In this document: positions 52,816 through 62,544 of the stretch, in pieces
Layout of the letters: each line of letters starts with the position of its first letter
Numbering within the stretch: position 1 is the first letter of the stretch
Assembly (NCBI GenBank): GCA_018266795.1
Contig: JAFDZV010000044.1
Location: forward strand, 19,907-83,906
From: Bacteroidota bacterium
Lineage (GTDB): Bacteria > Bacteroidota > Ignavibacteria > OLB7
Reading direction: 5' to 3'
DNA: 64,000 nt
The notes under the pieces: generated by a model
Told to the model about the DNA's origin: nothing
What the model saw: the letters and a program-made list of their open reading frames with translations, nothing else
Database searches by the model: none
Position numbers and translations under genes: made by a program

Positions 52816-53113
52816 GGAAGAAGGTCAGTTGTTGGTAGTCAGTCGTCAGTAGTTAGCGGTCAGTAGGAAATGCTCCCCTCGTCAACCAGCTGGAAGTTAT
52901 CTCAGAAAGGTCCGGGCCGTCATCTTGAGCCGCAGGCGAAGGATCCTGATGCTGCGCATCGGGGACACAGGATTCGCGTCCCGGCTGCATTCCACGGTCT
53001 TCCCGCTTCCACTTCGCTTCGTTCAGTGTCAACGTCAGGATGACAATCAGGCATTGATGAGATGGCCTCTCATAACAACTGACAACTGACAACTGACAAC
53101 TGACCAAATCCCG
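52816..53113. repeat. Nested repeat region between epimerase and GT39 genes
   Basis: Outer arms: GTCAGTTGTTGGTAGTCAGT-type units at 52823-52866 and four CAACTGA units at 53076-53105. Nested inside (52919-53044) is an imperfect inverted element opening GTCATCTTGAGC and closing GTCAGGATGAC, of a dispersed type common in Bacteroidota/Chlorobiota genomes. No coding sequence. Confidence 0.75.
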
Positions 53114-54769
53114 CTAATGCACCCGCCGGATCAGGTACACCGGCTGTGTCTGCAGGAGGAAGTCGCGATACAGTGCGAACGATGCGCGCTGCCACGATGT
53201 ATCGCTTCGCGCGTTCGGCGAAGCGGTCACAACATACTGACTATGGAGCTGGTGCGCGTGATACCAGGCGAAGAAACCGTTCAGGTCCGTTGCGGGAGCG
53301 CGATTGGTCTCCGCGAGGTAGCGGTTGAACAGGCCGTTGTAGCAGTTCCAGTTGAGTGTGCCGTGCACCGCCTCCACCGGCACCCCCTGCTTGCGCACCT
53401 GTTCCCCCAGAAGCCAGCCCGCCTCCTCGCCGGCGATGATGCCGCGGGTCCAGAGCGCAACGCACAACAGCACGGCGAGTGAACTGATGGCGGTGACCGC
53501 CGTGAGCCGGCTGATCCACGAACGGAGGAAGTAGCCAACGGTGATCAACGCGAACGGAATGTAGGCGAGGATGTATTCGTCGCCGAACCTGAAGAAGCAG
53601 ATGTTCGCGAGCAGCATCACTGCGGCCGTGGCGAAGAGGAGGCGCCCGGCAAACGGAGCGGCATGCCACGTACCACGACCGAGCCGCGTGATGATGATCC
53701 CCCGGAGCATCAGCACGGCGCCGATGCAGGCTCCCACGGAGAAGAGGCCGCGACCGATCGGCTTGAAGCGCTTGATGATCTCGAAGCTCCAGCCGGTGTA
53801 CGGCATCATCCGGGGTGTATCCAGCACCATGTGCCCAAGCAGGATAACCGCGGTGAGGAGCACTGCCAGCACGACCGGCAGAGCGATGGAGCGTTCCCTC
53901 GCGGAGACCTGGCTGCCTGCACGAACGCTGAACAGGAACTCCCGCACCGCAGGGATCGCCAGCGGCAGCATGAAGAGCGCCAGATAGAGTATCACCACCG
54001 ACGGCCGCCAGAGCACGTTGGCGGCCAGGTGGCCGGTAACGCCCAGATAGGCAGCCTCCGCAGCACGCGTGTACTGGAGGCCCCAACTGTTCCCGCTGCA
54101 GGCCGTGACGATCTGTTGAACCGAAGCGGCAAGCGGAAGCAGAATACCGGCGGCCAGCAGCCCGAGCGAGCGGCGCAGTTCGCGATCGGAGAGCCAGACA
54201 ATGAGCACGCCGGCGGCCAGGGCGATCCCGAACGGACGCGTGAGAATGCACGCCGCCGCTGCCAGCGATGCGGCAATCATCACCGGCATGCTTCGCGTTC
54301 GCATGCCTCGCGCATAGAGCCATGTTGCAAGCACGAGCAGCGCGACGAACGTCACATTGGTCATGAAGGTGTAGCTGCTGCGAAGAAGCAGCGGCGACGC
54401 AAGCCAGATGCCGGAGAGGAGCCCGGCCTGGCGGCTGTCCATGTCGTGCTCGCGCGCAAGTTTGTAGAAGGCCACCAGCCCGACGAGCGCCATGAAGAGC
54501 GTCACCAGCCGCAGCACGCCCGGCGAATATCCGAACACGAGCGATGCTCCGGCTCCCAGATATGCATGGAACGGCATATCGGTCACTGCCCAGTCGTTCA
54601 AGGCATAGGTGCCGGTATCCAGCAGATGCCGTACCGTGAGCGCATTTGCCCAGTCGTCATCGAGCGTGTTGTCGCGGAATGGATTGACGAAGATCGCCGT
54701 GAGGATGAACGCCGCCAGGGCGACCAAAAGCCAGAACGCCGTCGCTTGCTTCGAATTGCCGGTCGGCAT
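53114..54769 (-). CDS. GT39/ArnT-like membrane glycosyltransferase (paralogue 1)
   Basis: 551 residues with about 11-12 membrane helices. The first periplasmic loop has LDDDWANALTVRHLLDTGTY, whose acidic cluster is typical of the GT-C fold catalytic loop, then a long C-terminal soluble part (NLFNRYLAETNRAPATDLNG-like region). Such enzymes move sugars from lipid carriers to proteins or glycolipids on the outer face of the inner membrane. Clearly paralogous to the gene at 55720. Donor lipid and acceptor unknown. Confidence 0.85.
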   Translation of the reverse strand: MPTGNSKQATAFWLLVALAAFILTAIFVNPFRDNTLDDDWANALTVRHLLDTGTYALNDWAVTDMPFHAYLGAGASLVFGYSPGVLRLVTLFMALVGLVAFYKLAREHDMDSRQAGLLSGIWLASPLLLRSSYTFMTNVTFVALLVLATWLYARGMRTRSMPVMIAASLAAAACILTRPFGIALAAGVLIVWLSDRELRRSLGLLAAGILLPLAASVQQIVTACSGNSWGLQYTRAAEAAYLGVTGHLAANVLWRPSVVILYLALFMLPLAIPAVREFLFSVRAGSQVSARERSIALPVVLAVLLTAVILLGHMVLDTPRMMPYTGWSFEIIKRFKPIGRGLFSVGACIGAVLMLRGIIITRLGRGTWHAAPFAGRLLFATAAVMLLANICFFRFGDEYILAYIPFALITVGYFLRSWISRLTAVTAISSLAVLLCVALWTRGIIAGEEAGWLLGEQVRKQGVPVEAVHGTLNWNCYNGLFNRYLAETNRAPATDLNGFFAWYHAHQLHSQYVVTASPNARSDTSWQRASFALYRDFLLQTQPVYLIRRVH

Positions 54770-55207
54770 GCAGTTTGGACGCTAAAAGTTGAACGAGATA
54801 GGCACAGACGAAGTGATGCCCCTGTCACTGCCGGGGTGTTGCCGTGATCGCATCGTGCGCGATGCCGGAATCAACGTGTCGTGTGCTGGACCTTCTACCG
54901 ATCGCGAACATACAACGGCGCAACGAGCGGACCTATCGGAAATACGCCGGACGGCTCGCGCCGATCACCCGGCACATTCCAGAGATATGCTGTCGACGCC
55001 GGGGCGTTGCCGGTTGCCGGCACATCAGCCGATCGTTGGGCGGAATCGACAGGTCGGCTCAACTCGTGGGCCGTGCAATACCTCCGTACACCTGCAATGA
55101 GTGGAAACGCGAGCGAATCCAGTAGATGGCGTTCCCCAAGCTCCGAAATATGGAAATGGGCACCTGAATCAGAGTGCCCATTGCAATGCCGCTGTGTTAC
55201 CAATCTC
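54770..55207. other. Intergenic region between small secreted gene and GT39 paralogue 1
   Basis: 438 bases. Only the hairpin at 55155-55182 is recognised. Open frames on the plus strand look like chance. Confidence 0.4.
55155..55182 (-). terminator. Terminator hairpin
   Basis: Perfect arms AATGGGCAC (55155-55163) and GTGCCCATT (55174-55182), loop 10 bases. On the minus strand it is followed by TCCATATTT. It starts 25 bases past the stop of the secreted-protein gene at 55208. Confidence 0.65.
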
Positions 55208-55651
55208 TCAGTTCAACCCTCCGGGGCCTGGCGCATCGGGCGTCCGCCACGTGTAGAACTGCCCGTTGGCGTTGCGTCCGCCGATCCATTGTACCTCGTG
55301 ATTGGCATCGTACAGAACTCTCGCATACCAAATCACATTTCCCATGGAATCCACTCCTTCGACCGTATGGAGTCCACCGGTCGGATCCTCCACGACAATC
55401 TCGCACGGAAAGATATCGCGATGGTATTGTGCTCCATCGCAATTGACACCGACAATCTCGCACGGCTGTCCGTATTCGTACGTGGTAACGGACCACCAAC
55501 GCCTTCCGTTGCCGCAGTCAGCCTCCGCGTAGCGTAGTTCCTGAGCTGCATGCCCGGTTGTCGTCATGACCAGGACAAATACAAGTGATACAAAAATTGC
55601 CCGCAGAAATATGTTCTTCACGAATAGTTGGGGGTAAACGAATCTACTCAT
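55208..55651 (-). CDS. Small secreted protein of unknown function
   Basis: 147 residues. Hydrophobic leader (FLRAIFVSLVFVLVMTTTGHA, cleavage near AAQ) then an acidic/aromatic mature part with four cysteines (ADCGNGRRWW, QPCEIVGVNCDG, FPCEIV) and a Gly-rich end. No recognised family. Sits between the two paralogous GT39 glycosyltransferases and reads in the same direction, so an accessory or glycosylated-target role is conceivable but unproven. Start ATG 55651; upstream TTG at 55669 is unlikely. Confidence 0.6.
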   Translation of the reverse strand: MSRFVYPQLFVKNIFLRAIFVSLVFVLVMTTTGHAAQELRYAEADCGNGRRWWSVTTYEYGQPCEIVGVNCDGAQYHRDIFPCEIVVEDPTGGLHTVEGVDSMGNVIWYARVLYDANHEVQWIGGRNANGQFYTWRTPDAPGPGGLN

Positions 55652-55719
55652 GGGGAAGTCAATATGCAACGCGACATGATGCGTACCCTGCAGCGTCAGC
55701 AGGCAGCGCCGTCATGGCC

Positions 55720-57405
55720 TCATGGAGCAAGCGGTTGTTCGCGGCGCATGATATAGATGTAGTGTTCGCTGAGAAGGAACGTGCGATACGGCATGCGCCC
55801 CTCCTCCGCCCATGGGCCTCCCTCGATCTTCGGCGTGGAGGCGATCACGTAGTTGCATCGGCTTCTGCGATCGCGATACCAGATATACATCGAGTCCAGC
55901 GTCGATATCGGGCGGTGTCCGATATCCTCCTGGAACTCATTGAACGCGCCGTGATAGCAGTCCCAGTTCCAGAGCCCGTTGATGCGCCGGGGATTCACCC
56001 CCTTCGCAAGCACGGTATCGGCCGCCTTCCAGGCTGCGGTCTCCGCCTCGATCCATCCGCGAATCCAGAGCGCGCATACCACCACCATCGCCGCACCAAC
56101 GATGCCGATGCTGCGGGCATGCCGCGCCATGAACGGACGCAGATAGTGCCCGGCCGTGATCAGCAGGAAGGGGAGATACGGAAGCGCGTAGTCGTCGCCG
56201 AACTTGTAGTAGGTGAGATTGAAGACGAGGAAGCACGCGCTGGTGATCGCGAGGAGGGGCCAGGCGTTTCCCGAGGCGCGCCACGAGCCGCGTGCGGCCC
56301 GGTCCGCAAGGAGCGTGCGCACCAGTAGCGCCGCACCTGCTGCGAGAACAACGGTGATGCCCAGCGTCACCACACGCCCGGACCGCGCGAGGATGTTGAA
56401 GTTCCACGGCACGATCGGCATGCGGATGGGCAGATGGAAGAGAATGGATCCGCCAAGAAGGATCAGAACGATGGCTGCGGCGGCACCTGCGGCAATCCAC
56501 GGTGAACGCCCGCGCGCGGCGCCCGCCCCCGTCTGCGCGGAGCCGCGGCTGCGCAGGCTCGCGATCCATTCGGAGATCATCGGCACGAGCATCGGCAGGG
56601 AGAAGAGCGCGATGTAGAGGATCAGGACAACCGGACGCCAGAGGAGACCGAAGAGAAAGCCCCCAACATCGGAGACGTAGGTGGTGACGCCGGTCTTCAC
56701 GAATCCCTGGGCCCATGTGGGATGGTTCATGCCGGCCCACACCTGATAGCAGACGGCGATTGCCGGAAGCACGGCGCCGGCGATGAAGAGGAGGAAACGG
56801 CGGCGGAGGTTGCGATCGGTGATCCAGACCAGGAAGAGCGCGCCCACGATCACCGCACCGAACTGCCGCGTGAGGATCGCGGCCGAGGCCGCAACCGACG
56901 CGAGGAGCATGGTTGGAAGGCTGAGCAGACGCGTGGCGCGCGAGTAGAGCCAGAGAGCCACAACCATGCACGCCATGAACGTCACCTCCGTCATGAACGT
57001 GAAACTGAGGTGCGCAAGGAGCGGGCTCCCGGCCCATATCAGGGCGAGAAGCGATGAGGTTCGCTGGTCCAGATCGTTCTCCCGCGCAAGCTTGTAGAAT
57101 CCCGCCAGGCCGATGAAGGCCATCACGATCGTCACCAGCCGGACCGTGGAGAGCGAGAAGCCGATCGCCTGCGAGAAGAGCGCTGCGGTATAGATCTGAA
57201 ACGGCATGTTCGGCACGGAGAACTGGTCCAGCTGATACTGTCCGGTCTCCACCAGATGCCTGACCGTGGCGGTATAGGTCCAGTCATCATCCACGGCAAC
57301 GTCGCGCAGCGGATTGACATAGGCCACCATTGCCGCGAACAGGGCGATTGCCACCCAGAGCCAGGTTGTGCCGGTGCGTTGATCACCAAGAAGGGGTTGC
57401 GACAT
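55720..57405 (-). CDS. GT39/ArnT-like membrane glycosyltransferase (paralogue 2)
   Basis: 561 residues, multi-helix GT-C fold. VDDDWTYTATVRHLVETGQY matches the catalytic loop of the paralogue at 53114. Alignable stretches continue through RLVTIVMAFIGLAGFYKLAR and NLRRRFLLFIAGAVLPAIAV. The pair likely arose by duplication and may add different sugars or serve different acceptors. C-terminal periplasmic region ends YIYIMRREQPL. Precedes the small secreted gene by 68 bases. Confidence 0.85.
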   Translation of the reverse strand: MSQPLLGDQRTGTTWLWVAIALFAAMVAYVNPLRDVAVDDDWTYTATVRHLVETGQYQLDQFSVPNMPFQIYTAALFSQAIGFSLSTVRLVTIVMAFIGLAGFYKLARENDLDQRTSSLLALIWAGSPLLAHLSFTFMTEVTFMACMVVALWLYSRATRLLSLPTMLLASVAASAAILTRQFGAVIVGALFLVWITDRNLRRRFLLFIAGAVLPAIAVCYQVWAGMNHPTWAQGFVKTGVTTYVSDVGGFLFGLLWRPVVLILYIALFSLPMLVPMISEWIASLRSRGSAQTGAGAARGRSPWIAAGAAAAIVLILLGGSILFHLPIRMPIVPWNFNILARSGRVVTLGITVVLAAGAALLVRTLLADRAARGSWRASGNAWPLLAITSACFLVFNLTYYKFGDDYALPYLPFLLITAGHYLRPFMARHARSIGIVGAAMVVVCALWIRGWIEAETAAWKAADTVLAKGVNPRRINGLWNWDCYHGAFNEFQEDIGHRPISTLDSMYIWYRDRRSRCNYVIASTPKIEGGPWAEEGRMPYRTFLLSEHYIYIMRREQPLAP

Positions 57406-57476
57406 GATCTATCCGTTCGTCTGGTTTGTCGGAAGAGGAAATCAGGAATGAGGAATTATCAAGCCCTCTTAATTCT

Positions 57477-58319
57477 TCAATCCCCCTCTCCCGGTTTCAC
57501 CGCTTCCATATACAGCGAGTCCGGCTTCACCGGCGATCCATCCTCCAGCGTGTCCAGGTTGTAGCCGGCCCAGCCGGGGATCAGGCTCTCGGTTGCGCTT
57601 CGCACCGAGGCGTCAGCGAAGCCGCACTCGGCGAGCAGGCGGGCAAGGGAGTAGCGGTCGTACATCCACTGATGCACCTCGCCTCCCAGGCGGAAGCGCC
57701 CGATGGCGAGCGCACGCGAGGCGGACCTGCCGGCAACGAGGCCCGTGAGGCGCGCTCGAACACCGCGCACAATCGAGCCCGGCGACCGCCGCTTCGGTTG
57801 AAGCGCACCGTTCCCTTTAGCCGCGCCACGCGCGCGAACGGAATTGATCATGCGCCGCCCCTCCTCACCGATCCGCTCGAGTATGAACTCCTGGTTCGGC
57901 AGGGGATCGCGGCGAAGGAAGGCCGCCATCTCCCCGCCGCTTCGTTCGCGCGTGGTCTGATCCAGCAGCTCGAGCATCATCCAGTCGTAGTTGGCGGCAG
58001 CGGCGGCATCACCTGCCAGCGCGGACTCCAACGCCGCGAGGTAGGCGCGGCAGATGCGCTCCAGATCCGGAACGGCGATGCGTATGATACCGCCGGGCTT
58101 CAACACGCGCGCGCACTCCAGCAGAAAGCTGCGGGCATCGGCGCGGCGCAGATGCTCCAGCACGTGCGAGTGATACACCGCATCGCACTCCCCGCTCTTC
58201 AACGGAATGCCCGTTGAAAGATCGTGCGCGATCACGCCCGGCCCCGCAGGCTCGATGTCGATGTTGATCCAGGAGGGATGGTATCTGCTCCCGCAGCCCA
58301 GATTCACCAAACGATTCAC
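57477..58319 (-). CDS. SAM-dependent methyltransferase (class I)
   Basis: 280 residues. Glycine-rich motif I as LVNLGCGSRYHPSWINID, then DAVYHSHVLEHL (motif with HVLEH, typical of Methyltransf_11) and ARVLKPGGIIRIAVPDLE. Soluble. In glycan loci such enzymes cap or modify sugars or lipids, which fits the neighbours. Its start overlaps the next upstream methyltransferase stop by four bases. Confidence 0.88.
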   Translation of the reverse strand: MNRLVNLGCGSRYHPSWINIDIEPAGPGVIAHDLSTGIPLKSGECDAVYHSHVLEHLRRADARSFLLECARVLKPGGIIRIAVPDLERICRAYLAALESALAGDAAAAANYDWMMLELLDQTTRERSGGEMAAFLRRDPLPNQEFILERIGEEGRRMINSVRARGAAKGNGALQPKRRSPGSIVRGVRARLTGLVAGRSASRALAIGRFRLGGEVHQWMYDRYSLARLLAECGFADASVRSATESLIPGWAGYNLDTLEDGSPVKPDSLYMEAVKPGEGD

Positions 58320-59095
58320 GGCAGCACCTCGCAGAGATATGTTCTGGTAACCGTGCGCTCGCCGAGCTCCGCATGAAGATCGTACGGAAGGCTCTCGAAG
58401 ACTTTCGGAACTCCAAGCCCGGCCTCACGGAAACGCTCCAGCAGCTCCCCTTCGTTGATGATCACTTCCACCGCCGGAAGGCCGTAGGCACGCTTGCGCA
58501 GGAATGTGGTGGGACGTTCCGCGAGCACCGGCACGGTGTGGAAGATGCACCAGCGCCTCGCAACGCGGCGCGCCTCCACGATTGCGCGCACGTAGTCCGG
58601 GATATGCATCAGCGCAACGCCGTTGATCACCACGTCGAACGCACCGTCTGCGAACGGAAGGGCGCACGCGTCCCCCACAACGAAATCGAGCGAAGGATAG
58701 TGCCGGCGCGCCAGCTCTATCATCGCGGAGGAGTAATCCAGGCCGGTGTATCGGAGCGCCAGATGCTCGAGATGCGCAAGCGCCTCACTGCAATAGCCGC
58801 TGCCGCAACCCACCTCCAGCAATGTCCCATCGTGCACACCGGTTGCAGCAACCGCCCGGGCGTAGACCACGAGGTCGGTCCGCGGCTTCCCCCTGTACAT
58901 CGCATCCAGCAAACGCCGGAACGCGGCATCCTGCCGCGCCGCCACCGAGGGGTCATGCCAGCCGTCCGAGCTGACGGCCATCGCCTCCTCGCGCGTGATC
59001 ACCTCGTACTCCGAGGAGCTTCCCCGTGCGCCTGCATCCCCGCCGCTCCCGGCGAGACGGCGGCGCAGCCTTCGAGCAAGATCGCGCAGTCTCAT
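58316..59095 (-). CDS. SAM-dependent methyltransferase (class I)
   Basis: 259 residues. Motif I LLEVGCGSGYCSEALAHL, post-I TGLDYSSAMIELARRHYP, then GDACALPFADGAFDVVING. A basic N-terminus (LRDLARRLRRRL) precedes it. Different subfamily from its neighbour despite the shared fold, so the two probably act on different groups. Overlaps both neighbours by ATGA, giving a coupled three-gene set with the glycosyltransferase upstream. Confidence 0.9.
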   Translation of the reverse strand: MRLRDLARRLRRRLAGSGGDAGARGSSSEYEVITREEAMAVSSDGWHDPSVAARQDAAFRRLLDAMYRGKPRTDLVVYARAVAATGVHDGTLLEVGCGSGYCSEALAHLEHLALRYTGLDYSSAMIELARRHYPSLDFVVGDACALPFADGAFDVVINGVALMHIPDYVRAIVEARRVARRWCIFHTVPVLAERPTTFLRKRAYGLPAVEVIINEGELLERFREAGLGVPKVFESLPYDLHAELGERTVTRTYLCEVLP

Positions 59096-60243
59096 CGCAC
59101 ACTCCCTCCGGCATTCGCCAGATACCGTTCCAGGACGCCGGCCAGTTCCTCCATGCGGACACGGTAGTTGTGATCGCGCAGCGTCCGCTCGCGGCCCGCG
59201 CGGGCAATCGCCTCACGCTCATCGTGATGCGCCGCATAGTACTCTATCATTCGCGCGCACTCCTCGTGATCGCGGTAGGCAATCACCTCACGGCCCGGCT
59301 CGAACATCTCGTGCAGATTGCTCTTCCAGTCCGTGATCAGCATCGCACCGGAACCGGTTGCCTCGAACAGGCGCATGTTGTTGGCATGCGCTCCCGCGAT
59401 TCCGATATGATGATTCAGCGTCATGCGCGAGCGGTTCAGAATGTCGTACATCCCACGTCCCCAGGCCTCGCCGTTGTGAATGCTGCGCAGCGGCGAATCC
59501 TCCGGCAGCGTCTCGATCCCCTTCCCCCAGAGCTGCAGACGGCACGTACGGGCAACGCGTTCCAGCAGCGCCACGCGCGACTCGTGATGACGCGATATGC
59601 TTCCAACGAAGGTGGCCTCCAGATCGCGCTCCACCGCAGGAAGCAGATCCAGCACGCGGGCGTCGAAGGCGAAGCGATGCAGCTCACCCCGGGCGCCCAG
59701 CGCGCGCGCGCGCTCAAGAAAACCTGGAAGCGAGGAGAGGATGAGATCGTACTCGCGAATAACCCCGTCGTCACCGAGCGGCGCCGCCACCTGGCCCGCA
59801 AGCAGCCGCACGTGCGGCCGCATCTCGCGAATGAATCGCGGGTCGATACCATCCAGCGCCTGGTTCAGCAGAACATCGGGCTTCAGCCTGCGGATCTGTT
59901 CTGCGAGCACGCGGTACATCCATCGGCGATCCTCCACACGCGAGAGCCAGGGAACCAGCCCGCCGCGCAGCCGCATCCGCCATCGGCGGCCGGAGTTCTC
60001 CGGCAGCGCGAGCCCGTTCTCACAGGCCCACGCACGCTGCATCGGCTCGTTGTTGGCATGGATCTCCCACGCCTCGTGCCCAAGCGAGCGAAGGTTCCAG
60101 GAGTAGAAGTCCGCAACCCCGAAGAGACTTGCATTGCGCGCCGCCATCTGTTCATCGTAACGCGCTGCGGCCAACCCAGGCTGCGATGCATAGAGCCATC
60201 GCAGGAAGGCCGTGTAGTCCGCGTTGAGAATCAGAATGCGCAC
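59092..60243 (-). CDS. CgeB/Glyco_trans_1_2-like glycosyltransferase
   Basis: 383 residues from a GTG at 60243 (VRILILNADYTAFLRWLYA). The C-terminal half matches the GT-B donor region of CgeB-type enzymes: MTLNHHIGIAGAHANNMRLF, ATGSGAMLITDWKSNL and GREVIAYRDHEECARMIEYY. The upstream part of the frame (to 60351) looks non-coding, and no ribosome binding site is obvious, so the start is uncertain. Sugar donor unknown. Coupled by ATGA to the methyltransferase that follows. Confidence 0.8.
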   Translation of the reverse strand: MRILILNADYTAFLRWLYASQPGLAAARYDEQMAARNASLFGVADFYSWNLRSLGHEAWEIHANNEPMQRAWACENGLALPENSGRRWRMRLRGGLVPWLSRVEDRRWMYRVLAEQIRRLKPDVLLNQALDGIDPRFIREMRPHVRLLAGQVAAPLGDDGVIREYDLILSSLPGFLERARALGARGELHRFAFDARVLDLLPAVERDLEATFVGSISRHHESRVALLERVARTCRLQLWGKGIETLPEDSPLRSIHNGEAWGRGMYDILNRSRMTLNHHIGIAGAHANNMRLFEATGSGAMLITDWKSNLHEMFEPGREVIAYRDHEECARMIEYYAAHHDEREAIARAGRERTLRDHNYRVRMEELAGVLERYLANAGGSVR

Positions 60244-60402
60244 GACGAACGAGTTGAATGAAGGGAACGGATTCCGGACGAAGCACAGCGCGCCGCCGCG
60301 ATCGTTGCGAAGAACGGCCGCACACTGCCGGTCACACGCAGACCGCAGCATACTATGAGTTGCAGCCCGGCCCCACGCATCCGCGGAGCGTTTGCCGTGG
60401 CT

Positions 60403-61695
60403 TCAACTCCGGCGGCGCAGAGCCTCGCGGCGCGCGATCACGTCCGCGCGCGTCTCCGGCGTATGGCGCGTGGCCGCGCCGGAGAGATTCAGCATCGTTC
60501 CCTCGCGATCGCGCAGATAGGCAGCCACGATCGCCGCAAGCTCCGCCGGCTTCACGGAGATCGGCAGATTGCGATACGCAAGCAGTGCCTCGCGTGCATC
60601 GCCGCTGCGCACCAGAAGGTCCTGCACAATGTTCCCCCAGCGCGTGGGCCACACCAACTCGAACGTGGAGCCGGCATGCGCGGAGGGAAGGAGCATGTTG
60701 CTGCCGTGCACGCCGATCACCGCCCCGCTGCGCGCATACAGCTCGCACCACGCGCGCTCCTGTGCAGCGTTCACGGTGGATGCGCGCGCATCCTCGATCC
60801 AGTCCGGCAGGTCACCCGGTGTACCGAGTCCGGCCACGGCGAAATGGAGATCCGCGAACTCGCGGCGCAGCGCATCCGCCAGGACCACTACCTTGTCGCG
60901 CTGGCGCGGAACCCGTGAAAGACCGGCACGGCGCGATATCTCCAGCGCGCCACGCTCCAGCAACGGAGCGAAGGATCGATCCTCCCACAGCCGGTCGTCA
61001 CGCCAGATGTAGGTAACGGTGTGCGCGGCGCCGGTGTGCCACAGCTCCTCGGAGAACGGTGCCACGCCCGTGAACGACTCGATGGAGTAATCGTCCGGAT
61101 GCGGATGGGAAAGCGCTATCGACAGCAACGCGGCATCGAACCCCTCCAGGCGGCGCCCGATCTCGCGGGCGATCCAGTCGTTCCACTCGGCGCCGTCGCG
61201 CAGCGGAAGATCCACGCTCCAGACCGCGGCGACTCCGTCCGGAACCATCCATCGCAGATAGGACGGCACCAGCACGATCACATCCAGCGCCGCATGCTCC
61301 CGCAGATAGTACTCGGCGTTCAGCAGCTTCAGCAGCGCATGCCCGTACAGCCTGTCCAGACAGTTCAGCAGAAGCGGGCGCTCAACGTCGCGGAACTGCT
61401 CCACGTGGAAGGCATGTTCCGTTGCCGTACGCGCCGCATAGCTTTCGCGCAGCCATGCGGCGAACCAGGGGACGTTGCAGCGATCGAACACCTCGCCGGT
61501 GGCGGCATCGAGCAGCATGGGATAGTAGAGGCCGTGCCCGGCGGCGAGATCGCCATAGTACTCCGCTCCGCAGCCCGAACAGTGGCTCCGCGCAAGCATC
61601 CGCATGCCGGGCATGTACCAGCCGAACGGCTCCAGCGCCGCCTCGCAGCGCGGGCAGGACTCGTGGTATTCGGGAATGGGATGCAGTAGAATCAT
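60403..61695 (-). CDS. GT61-like glycosyltransferase with N-terminal zinc ribbon
   Basis: 430 residues. Residues 14-42 form a CPRC...CSGC zinc ribbon. The C-terminal half has GVHGSNMLLPSAHAGSTFEL and VWPTRWGNIVQDLL, resembling the VxVHGAG/EL region of GT61 enzymes. No membrane segment. AGAAGG five bases before ATG 61695 decides the start. The zinc ribbon is not usual for GT61 and may mediate oligomerisation or targeting. Call at family level only. Confidence 0.65.
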   Translation of the reverse strand: MILLHPIPEYHESCPRCEAALEPFGWYMPGMRMLARSHCSGCGAEYYGDLAAGHGLYYPMLLDAATGEVFDRCNVPWFAAWLRESYAARTATEHAFHVEQFRDVERPLLLNCLDRLYGHALLKLLNAEYYLREHAALDVIVLVPSYLRWMVPDGVAAVWSVDLPLRDGAEWNDWIAREIGRRLEGFDAALLSIALSHPHPDDYSIESFTGVAPFSEELWHTGAAHTVTYIWRDDRLWEDRSFAPLLERGALEISRRAGLSRVPRQRDKVVVLADALRREFADLHFAVAGLGTPGDLPDWIEDARASTVNAAQERAWCELYARSGAVIGVHGSNMLLPSAHAGSTFELVWPTRWGNIVQDLLVRSGDAREALLAYRNLPISVKPAELAAIVAAYLRDREGTMLNLSGAATRHTPETRADVIARREALRRRS

Positions 61696-61767
61696 TGTGC
61701 CTTCTGCAGCTTCGAGCTGCGATTCATTCACCGCCGGCCCGCACTTCAACAGGCAGGCCGCACGCCG

Positions 61768-62511
61768 CTAGCCGGCGCTCCGTTTGAGATGATAACAGCC
61801 GATGCCGAACCCGGGCTCGCGCTTCTCCAGGTAGCGTCCGCGAACGATGTACCTGCGATCGAGCAGTTCGAAGCCATCGAAGAGCGTGAAGAGATACTCC
61901 TCATCGAACGCACGATGCGCGTTGAAGTAGACGCGTGTCACGTCATCCACCGGAAGCGAGATGTAGAGATCGCCCCCCGGTGCAACCACACGTTTCAGCT
62001 CCGCAATCGCCTCCTCCGATCCATGCGGGTTGAGCGGATCGCCGTATCGCCCAAGGCCGATATGCTCCACCACGCAGAGCGAGGAGATCGACCCGATGCT
62101 GGCATCGGCGAAGGGAAGCTCCAGAATGGATCCCTTCAGAAACTTCAACGTGTTCAACGGAAGCGGCAGCGGACGAATATCCACCATCGTCACCGGCACC
62201 ACCTTGGAGAGGAGAGCCACGAATTTGTGATGCGATCCTACGTCCACATGCTCCGCCGGATGCGCGGCAACGATCCGCTCGAACGCCCACGCATCCTGGT
62301 AGAAATAGATCGGCTCGATCGGCGTCTCGGCCGTGTCGTCGTTCAGGCAGGGGAGCAGCTGCATCGTTGGAACCTGCTCCGGCGCCATCGCGCGATAGGT
62401 GCGATAGCTCCGCCAGAACCGCCGCCATGCCGAGATCTCCCCCAGCCATGCCGAGGGCACACGCCACAGGCGTCGCTTGAAATTGCGGAGCATCCAGAAG
62501 CCAGGTCGCAT
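61768..62511 (-). CDS. DUF268/methyltransferase-like protein
   Basis: 247 residues. VDVGSHHKFVALLSKVVPVT, then LCVVEHIGLGRYGDPLNPHG and GGDLYISLPVDDVTRVYF: the DUF268 pattern, a family related to class I SAM methyltransferases but with a degenerate glycine motif (VGSHHK). Soluble. It sits between the Wzt ATPase and glycosyltransferases, so a role in glycan modification is plausible. Activity unproven. 33 bases from the Wzt gene. Confidence 0.75.
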   Translation of the reverse strand: MRPGFWMLRNFKRRLWRVPSAWLGEISAWRRFWRSYRTYRAMAPEQVPTMQLLPCLNDDTAETPIEPIYFYQDAWAFERIVAAHPAEHVDVGSHHKFVALLSKVVPVTMVDIRPLPLPLNTLKFLKGSILELPFADASIGSISSLCVVEHIGLGRYGDPLNPHGSEEAIAELKRVVAPGGDLYISLPVDDVTRVYFNAHRAFDEEYLFTLFDGFELLDRRYIVRGRYLEKREPGFGIGCYHLKRSAG

Positions 62512-62544
62512 AACGGGATTGGTATTCGTCCGGTCGGCTCCAGC

